Source: Chloroflexota bacterium (lineage in GTDB: Bacteria > Chloroflexota > Anaerolineae > UBA1429). Taken from it: 9,202 nt of DNA. A program made the position numbers and the translations under genes. The notes below the pieces were generated by a model. The model did not search any database. It worked only from the letters and a program-made list of their open reading frames with translations, and was not told where the DNA came from. Location of the stretch: assembly GCA_012513725.1 (NCBI GenBank), contig JAAZBQ010000352.1:1-9202 (forward strand), given 5' to 3'. Positions 6,501 through 9,202 of this stretch are shown here, in pieces; within the stretch, counting starts at the first letter, position 1; the number at the start of each line of letters is the position of its first letter.

Positions 6501-6911
6501 GTGGAAAGCCTACAGCGCGTGCTGCGCGAGAACTGGTTGACCCTGGTGGTCATCGGCGGCCTGGTGGCTGGCTATTTCGGGCTGCGCTCGGGCTCCACCG
6601 ATCTGGCCTCGGCCCAGGAGTACGAGGCGCTGATCCGCAACGGCCAGGGCAGTGTGGTTTACTTTTTCTCCAACACTTGAAGCGCTTGCCTGGTGGCCAA
6701 GCCCGTCGTCGACGGGATCGAGCGCGAGGTGAGTGTGCCGGTGCTGCGCCTGAACACCGGCGGCGGAGTGGCCCGCACCCTGGCCCAAGGCTACGGCCTG
6801 CGCGGCGTGCCCACGCTGCTGGTGCTCGATGGCCAGGGCCGCGAGGTGTTGAGACAGTTGGGCCGCGTTGACCGTCAGGCCGTGGTGGCGGCCCTGGATG
6901 ACTTGCAGTAG
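6501..6911 (+). CDS. Membrane-anchored thioredoxin-fold selenoprotein with UxxC active site (in-frame TGA)
   Basis: Reading from GTG 6501 through an in-frame TGA at 6678-6680 to TAG at 6909-6911 gives one continuous 136-residue thioredoxin-fold protein. Residues 12-28 form one hydrophobic segment (WLTLVVIGGLVAGYFGL) after a basic N-terminus, suggesting an inner-membrane anchor with the domain outside. The fold then reads SVVYFFSNT (51-59), U60-S-A-C63, KPVVDGIERE, and the cis-proline loop RGVPTLLVLD. The TGA sits exactly at the first Cys of a CxxC motif, the classic place for selenocysteine, and homology-like sequence continues after it. It is probably a thiol oxidoreductase. GAGGG at 6488-6492 lies 8 bases before GTG; a stop at 6483-6485 excludes an earlier start. 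Conventional gene calling would keep only 6693-6911 and miss the active site. A nonsense mutation from Cys or a base error is the alternative; sel genes are not in the window. Confidence 0.82.
6684..6716 (+). promoter_or_regulatory. Candidate bacterial SECIS hairpins after the TGA
   Basis: Two hairpins follow the TGA. Hairpin A (6684-6702): GCTTGCC pairs with GG-CAAGC (one bulged C) around TGGT, a loop containing GGU as in the E. coli fdhF element, but only 10 bases past the TGA, closer than usual. Hairpin B (6702-6716): CCCGTC/GACGGG with loop GTC, 27 bases past the TGA, inside the usual window but with a tight loop. Either could be the SelB-binding element. Neither matches the E. coli consensus fully. 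Confidence 0.4.
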
Positions 6912-6926
6912 CCAAAGGAGAACCCG

Positions 6927-7127
6927 ATGCCGATCTACGAGTACCACTGCGAGCACTGCGGGGCGAATTTCGACAAGCTCATTCGCTCCTTTAGCGCCCC
7001 GGCAGAGGTGGAATGCCCCCACTGCCAGAGCACCGACTGCCGCAAGAGCATCTCGTTGTTCGCCGCCGTGCCGACGGGCGGCCGGTCCAGCGCGGGGGCA
7101 TCCTGCGCGCCCGCGGGCGGTGGTTGA
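6927..7127 (+). CDS. FmdB-family zinc-ribbon protein
   Basis: This 66-aa protein opens MPIYEYHCEHCG, the signature of the FmdB/CxxC zinc-ribbon family, with two CxxC knuckles (C8/C11 and C30/C33) that would bind one Zn. The tail from about residue 48 is low-complexity Gly/Ala/Ser with a late Cys (SCAPAGGG), common in the family. The family is named from a putative regulator of formamidase and amidase genes; its molecular role is not established. ATG 6927 follows AAGGAG (6915-6920) with a 6-base gap, and the gene begins only 15 bases after the selenoprotein stop, so the two are very likely co-transcribed and co-translated. Its place between two thioredoxin-fold genes and a CsoR-type sensor suggests a thiol- or metal-linked role, which is inference. 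Confidence 0.9.
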   Translation: MPIYEYHCEHCGANFDKLIRSFSAPAEVECPHCQSTDCRKSISLFAAVPTGGRSSAGASCAPAGGG

Positions 7128-7140
7128 GGCGTTCCGAGCC

Positions 7141-7184
7141 GGGGCTAGTTAGCCCCGCATCGCGCGGCGCGCAATCCGCGCGCC
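7141..7184 (+). other. Two adjacent perfect hairpins between fmdB-like and csoR-like genes
   Basis: GGGGCTA/TAGCCCC (7141-7156, 2-base gap, so effectively a 6-bp stem with a 4-base loop) is followed by GGCGCGC/GCGCGCC (7166-7184, 5-base loop). Both lie in the 81-base gap of the operon. They could attenuate or process the transcript so that the regulator is made at a lower level; the first is also palindromic enough to be a protein site. No T-run. Confidence 0.45.
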
Positions 7185-7208
7185 ACCCCATATGGACGGA
7201 GAGTGGAG

Positions 7209-7475
7209 ATGGCGTTGCCACCCGAGACCCAACAGGAACTCTTGCGGCGCATGCGCCGCATCGAGGGCCAGACCCAGGGCATCCAGCGGATGCTGGCCGA
7301 GGGCCGCGACTGCCGCGAGGTGCTGAACCAGTTGGCTTCCATCCGCGCGGCCACCCGCAGCGTCAGTGTGGAGCTGGCCAAGCACTATGCCCAGGCCTGC
7401 CTGGACGACGCCGTGTGCCGCGATCCGGACTCCCGCGAGACGATCATCGACTTTTTGCTGCACCTGCCCGTCTGA
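7209..7475 (+). CDS. CsoR/FrmR/RcnR-family repressor, cysteine pattern like CstR
   Basis: The 88-aa all-helical protein has the family hallmark RRIEGQTQGIQRMLAEGRDC followed by VLNQLASIRAA. Members repress operons and release DNA on binding Cu(I), Ni, formaldehyde or, for CstR, reactive sulfur. Aligned to copper-sensing CsoR (Cys, His 25 residues on, Cys 29 on), this protein has C35, Y60 and C64. The Cu-ligand His is replaced by Tyr (a His sits one place earlier, H59), while both cysteines remain. That C/non-His/C pattern is the one of CstR, which forms inter-Cys sulfur links, so a persulfide- or thiol-sensing role is a fair guess, also given the thioredoxin-type neighbours. Start: GGAG (7198-7201) is 7 bases before ATG 7209; an in-frame GTG at 7203 is too close to it. 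A matching operator candidate is at 5959-5980. Confidence 0.92.
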   Translation: MALPPETQQELLRRMRRIEGQTQGIQRMLAEGRDCREVLNQLASIRAATRSVSVELAKHYAQACLDDAVCRDPDSRETIIDFLLHLPV

Positions 7476-7496
7476 CGAAGGAATAGTGTACACACC

Positions 7497-7598
7497 ATGT
7501 TCGAAGACGTCCTCTATGGGGTTGTATCTCTGCTGATCGTGGGGATCTTGTATTACCTCTTGTCCCGTGTGTTACCCTCTGACGGGCGCTTTTCTTGA
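7497..7598 (+). CDS. Possible 33-residue single-span membrane peptide
   Basis: ATG 7497 to TGA 7596-7598 encodes 33 residues: an acidic start MFED, a hydrophobic core from about residue 5 to 26 (VLYGVVSLLIVGILYYLL then SRVL), and a short polar tail PSDGRFS. This is a typical single transmembrane helix layout, and codon composition is less GC-rich than the neighbours. It begins 21 bases after the csoR-like stop, so it would be the last gene of the thioredoxin operon. AAGGA at 7478-7482 is the only ribosome-site candidate, and at 14 bases it is far from the ATG. The function is unknown; small membrane peptides of this kind often modulate transporters or membrane enzymes. It could be a chance frame. 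Confidence 0.5.
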   Translation: MFEDVLYGVVSLLIVGILYYLLSRVLPSDGRFS

Positions 7599-7613
7599 AT
7601 GCCCGATGACTGC

Positions 7614-7632
7614 GACGGGGCGGCGCCCCGTC
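7614..7632 (+). terminator. Strong GC hairpin after the thioredoxin operon
   Basis: GACGGGGC (7614-7621) pairs perfectly with GCCCCGTC (7625-7632) around GGC, 15 bases beyond the small-peptide stop and before the nfo promoter. It is placed as an operon-end hairpin but lacks a T-tract. A 10-bp palindrome CCGCTAGCGG follows at 7649-7658. Confidence 0.45.
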
Positions 7633-7672
7633 CGGAAGACACCGAAAACCGCTAGCGGCCGCGTCCGGCCCG

Positions 7673-7701
7673 TTGACACCTCCCGCCCGCCGCCCTAGAA
7701 T
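7673..7701 (+). promoter_or_regulatory. Near-consensus sigma-70 promoter of nfo
   Basis: TTGACA (7673-7678), 17-base spacer, TAGAAT (7696-7701). Predicted start is about 7708, leaving a 22-base leader with the ribosome site. The architecture equals that of the thioredoxin operon promoter. A palindrome CCGCTAGCGG (7649-7658) lies 14 bases upstream of the -35 box. Confidence 0.8.
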
Positions 7702-7729
7702 GGCCCAACACTATCCGGGAGGCCCCTTG

Positions 7730-8641
7730 ATGCCGATTCTCGGCGCCCACATGTCGATCGCCGGTGGGGCGCACCAGGCGCTGCTCCGCGGCAAGTCGAT
7801 CTGTTGTGACGCGATCCAGATGTTCACCCGCAACGCGAACCGCTGGGCTGCCAAGCCCCTCGCCGACGAGGATATCGAGCGGTTCCGCACCACCCGTGAG
7901 GAGCTCGGCTACGAGCACGTCGTGGCCCATGCGTCCTACCTCATCAACCTCGGCTCGCCCGACGACGACCTCTGGCAGCGCTCGCAGAACGCCCTCATGG
8001 AGGAGCTCGAGCGTTGCCGGCTGTTGGGGATCGATCGCTACATCCTGCACCCCGGCGCCCACGTGGGTACCGGCGAGGAGGCGGGCTTGCAGCGCATCGC
8101 CGACGGTCTGACGGCCGTTCTCGCCGTGACCGAGGGCTCTGGCGTCAGGATCCTCCTGGAGAACACCGCCGGCCAGGGCACCGTATTGGGGTACTCCTTC
8201 GACCAGCTGGCCTGGCTGCTGGATCACGCAACGCCAGCCGAGAGGCTGGGCGTCTGCCTGGACACCGCCCACGCCGCCGCCGCCGGCTACGAGTTCCGCG
8301 AGGCGGCCACCTACGAGGCGCTGTGGCAGGCGTTCGAGGGGCTGATCGGACGCGAGCGCCTCGGCGCGCTACACCTGAACGACTCTCTGCGCGACCTGGG
8401 CAGCCACGTCGATCGCCACACCCACATCGGCGAGGGCGCCCTGGGGCTGGAGCCCTTTCGCCTGCTGATGAACGATTCGCGCCTACGGTCGGTGCCCATG
8501 CTCCTGGAGACGCCCAAGGGCGAGGACCTCGCCGAGGACGTCGTGAACCTGGCTACGCTGAGAGGGCTAATCGGGCGCGAGGAACCGATCGTGACCTTGA
8601 CCGCTCCAGTCGGGGCGGATTCGGAGGGCAGGCGAGCGTAG
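7730..8641 (+). CDS. nfo: Endonuclease IV (AP endonuclease, Nfo)
   Basis: The 303-aa protein cuts DNA 5' of abasic sites in base excision repair and is a TIM barrel with a tri-zinc centre. All nine zinc ligands are visible: H67 (AHASYLINLGS), H107 (LHPGAH), E144 (LLENTAGQG), D178 and H181 (CLDTAHAAAAGY), H215 (LHLND), D228 and H230 (VDRHTHIGEG) and E260 (LLETP). The opening LGAHMSIAGG and the overall length fit the Nfo/APN1 family. The frame is open upstream, but ATG 7730 is chosen because GGGAGG (7717-7722) lies 7 bases before it and the protein starts directly in the family consensus; the upstream in-frame TTG at 7673 is inside the promoter. The last ~20 residues after LIGRE are non-conserved. 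It is transcribed from its own promoter at 7673-7701. Confidence 0.97.
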   Translation: MPILGAHMSIAGGAHQALLRGKSICCDAIQMFTRNANRWAAKPLADEDIERFRTTREELGYEHVVAHASYLINLGSPDDDLWQRSQNALMEELERCRLLGIDRYILHPGAHVGTGEEAGLQRIADGLTAVLAVTEGSGVRILLENTAGQGTVLGYSFDQLAWLLDHATPAERLGVCLDTAHAAAAGYEFREAATYEALWQAFEGLIGRERLGALHLNDSLRDLGSHVDRHTHIGEGALGLEPFRLLMNDSRLRSVPMLLETPKGEDLAEDVVNLATLRGLIGREEPIVTLTAPVGADSEGRRA

Positions 8642-8647
8642 ATCCCT

Positions 8648-8772
8648 TCACCCCCTACCCCTTTTCCCGGCCCAGCAGACTCGGTACGGACTGGGAGAGG
8701 GGGAGCAGGATCGTCGCGGTACCCTCTTTCCCCCTCTCCCAGTCCGATGGGAGAGGGGGTAGGGGGTGAGGG
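8648..8772. repeat. Nested palindromic intergenic element (REP/MITE-like)
   Basis: Outer arms TCACCCCCTACCCC (8648-8661) and its exact complement (8756-8769) enclose a second pair: 8688-8704 (GGACTGGGAGAGGGGGA) and its exact 17-base complement at 8729-8745. The outer pairing extends inward through G-U pairs to about 8668/8749. The right half can alternatively fold on itself: CCCCCTCTCCCA (8730-8741) with TGGGAGAGGGGG (8748-8759), 6-base loop. This C/T-rich then G/A-rich plan resembles dispersed intergenic repeats in Chloroflexota and other GC-rich genomes (recollection). It fills the nfo-cupin gap and may act as an mRNA 3' end for nfo. No transposase or target duplication is evident. Confidence 0.8.
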
Positions 8773-8790
8773 CCACAGGAGGCTTGCACT

Positions 8791-9129
8791 ATGCGCACCT
8801 TTCACTATACCGACGTCGCGCCGACGCCCGCGCCGGGCCTTGAGGGCGTAACCCTGCGCTGGGTGCTGGGCGAGAACGTCGGCGCGCCGCACTTTGCCAT
8901 GCGCGTCATCGACGTAGAGCCCGGCGCCGCCACCGAGCACCACGCCCACGACTGGGAGCACGAGGTGTACGTCATCACCGGGGAGGGGGCGGTGCTGGAC
9001 CCGGAGGGACGGGAGACGCCCATCGGCCCGGGGACGTGCGTCTATGTGGCGCCGAACGAGGTGCACCGCTTTGCCAACACCGGCCGGGAGGTGCTGCGCT
9101 TTATCTGCGTCATTCCCAACCCTGCATAG
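8791..9129 (+). CDS. Small single-domain cupin protein
   Basis: This 112-aa single-domain cupin is one conserved beta-barrel. Motif 1 runs from G45 (G-x5-H-x-H-x4-E) with H51, H53 and E58 as metal ligands, in HHAHDWEHEVYVITGEG; motif 2 is PGTCVYVAPNEVHRFANTG with P88, H92 and N96. The four ligands H51, H53, E58 and H92 are all present, so it likely binds a divalent metal (Mn, Fe, Ni or Zn). Substrate and reaction cannot be told: such cupins include dioxygenases, isomerases and sugar-binding or regulatory proteins. ATG 8791 follows AGGAGG (8777-8782) with 8 bases between. No signal peptide. The stop is 31 bases before the next start, so it is probably co-transcribed with that gene. Confidence 0.9.
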   Translation: MRTFHYTDVAPTPAPGLEGVTLRWVLGENVGAPHFAMRVIDVEPGAATEHHAHDWEHEVYVITGEGAVLDPEGRETPIGPGTCVYVAPNEVHRFANTGREVLRFICVIPNPA

Positions 9130-9160
9130 GCGTGGCCGGGGTCGGAGACGAGGAGGGGGA

Positions 9161-9202
9161 GTGGACGACAAGCCGCAGCACGAGGCCATGCTCTACGAGC
9201 GG
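9161..9202 (+). CDS. 5' end of a further gene, possibly AmmeMemoRadiSam radical SAM protein
   Basis: GTG 9161 opens a frame that runs to the window edge: 14 codons, VDDKPQHEAMLYER with V as initiator Met. AGGAGG at 9151-9156 lies 4 bases before it; a later in-frame ATG (9188) has no ribosome site. The KPQHEAMLYER opening resembles the first residues of the AmrS-type radical SAM enzymes of the AmmeMemoRadiSam system (typically EA-LYE followed by a cysteine-rich CxLCPHRC stretch), but too little is present to be sure. Confidence 0.45.
   Translation, partial: MDDKPQHEAMLYER

Noticed and set aside
6678..6680. TGA as an ordinary nonsense mutation or pseudogene
   Set aside because: There is no frameshift, conserved-looking Trx sequence continues to a normal stop, the following gene is coupled 15 bases on, and the TGA is at the one position typical for Sec. 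It cannot be fully excluded without homologues.
6693..6911. Separate 72-residue gene starting at GTG 6693
   Set aside because: It would start in the middle of a thioredoxin fold, after the active site, with no Shine-Dalgarno. It is the downstream part of the Sec-containing gene in the same frame.
7203..7475. CsoR-family start at GTG 7203
   Set aside because: It is only one base from GGAG; ATG 7209 has correct 7-base spacing.
8648..8772. CRISPR array or IS element
   Set aside because: There are no regularly spaced direct repeats and no transposase; the structure is purely a nested inverted repeat.

Overview
The window is GC-rich bacterial chromosome. It carries housekeeping DNA-repair and replication genes, plus a compact thiol-redox operon that is its most unusual part. 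The LexA wing-helix sequence, the GTG starts, the soluble P-type-ATPase-like HAD protein and the GGGAGAGGGGG-type palindromic repeat suggest a Chloroflexota (Chloroflexi) genome. This is an impression from sequence style, not a proven assignment.

Layout. Positions 1-657 (+) hold lexA, missing only its extreme 5' end. It converges on dnaE (701-4216, -), the replicative DNA polymerase III alpha subunit, with a hairpin between the two stops. After a 294-base spacer with small repeats and hairpins come two more minus-strand genes. One is a poly-gamma-glutamate-hydrolase-family protein (4511-5242) with its own promoter; the other is a small HAD phosphatase-like protein (5387-5857).

A divergent plus-strand operon starts from a near-consensus promoter at 5928-5956. 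It encodes thioredoxin (6087-6431), a membrane-anchored thioredoxin-fold protein whose first active-site cysteine codon is an in-frame TGA (6501-6911, probable selenoprotein), an FmdB-type zinc ribbon (6927-7127), a CsoR-family repressor (7209-7475) and a possible 33-residue membrane peptide (7497-7598). The repressor lacks the usual Cu(I)-binding histidine and keeps two cysteines, as in persulfide-sensing CstR. A G-tract inverted repeat like those bound by this family lies on the predicted transcription start of the operon. A coherent but untested model is an autoregulated, thiol- or persulfide-responsive operon supplying a cytoplasmic thioredoxin and an extracytoplasmic selenocysteine-containing partner.

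After a hairpin and a second near-consensus promoter (7673-7701) comes nfo (7730-8641, endonuclease IV), with all nine zinc ligands. A nested palindromic repeat of about 125 bases (8648-8772) separates it from a small cupin (8791-9129). The last 42 bases open another reading frame whose first residues resemble the start of AmmeMemoRadiSam radical SAM proteins.
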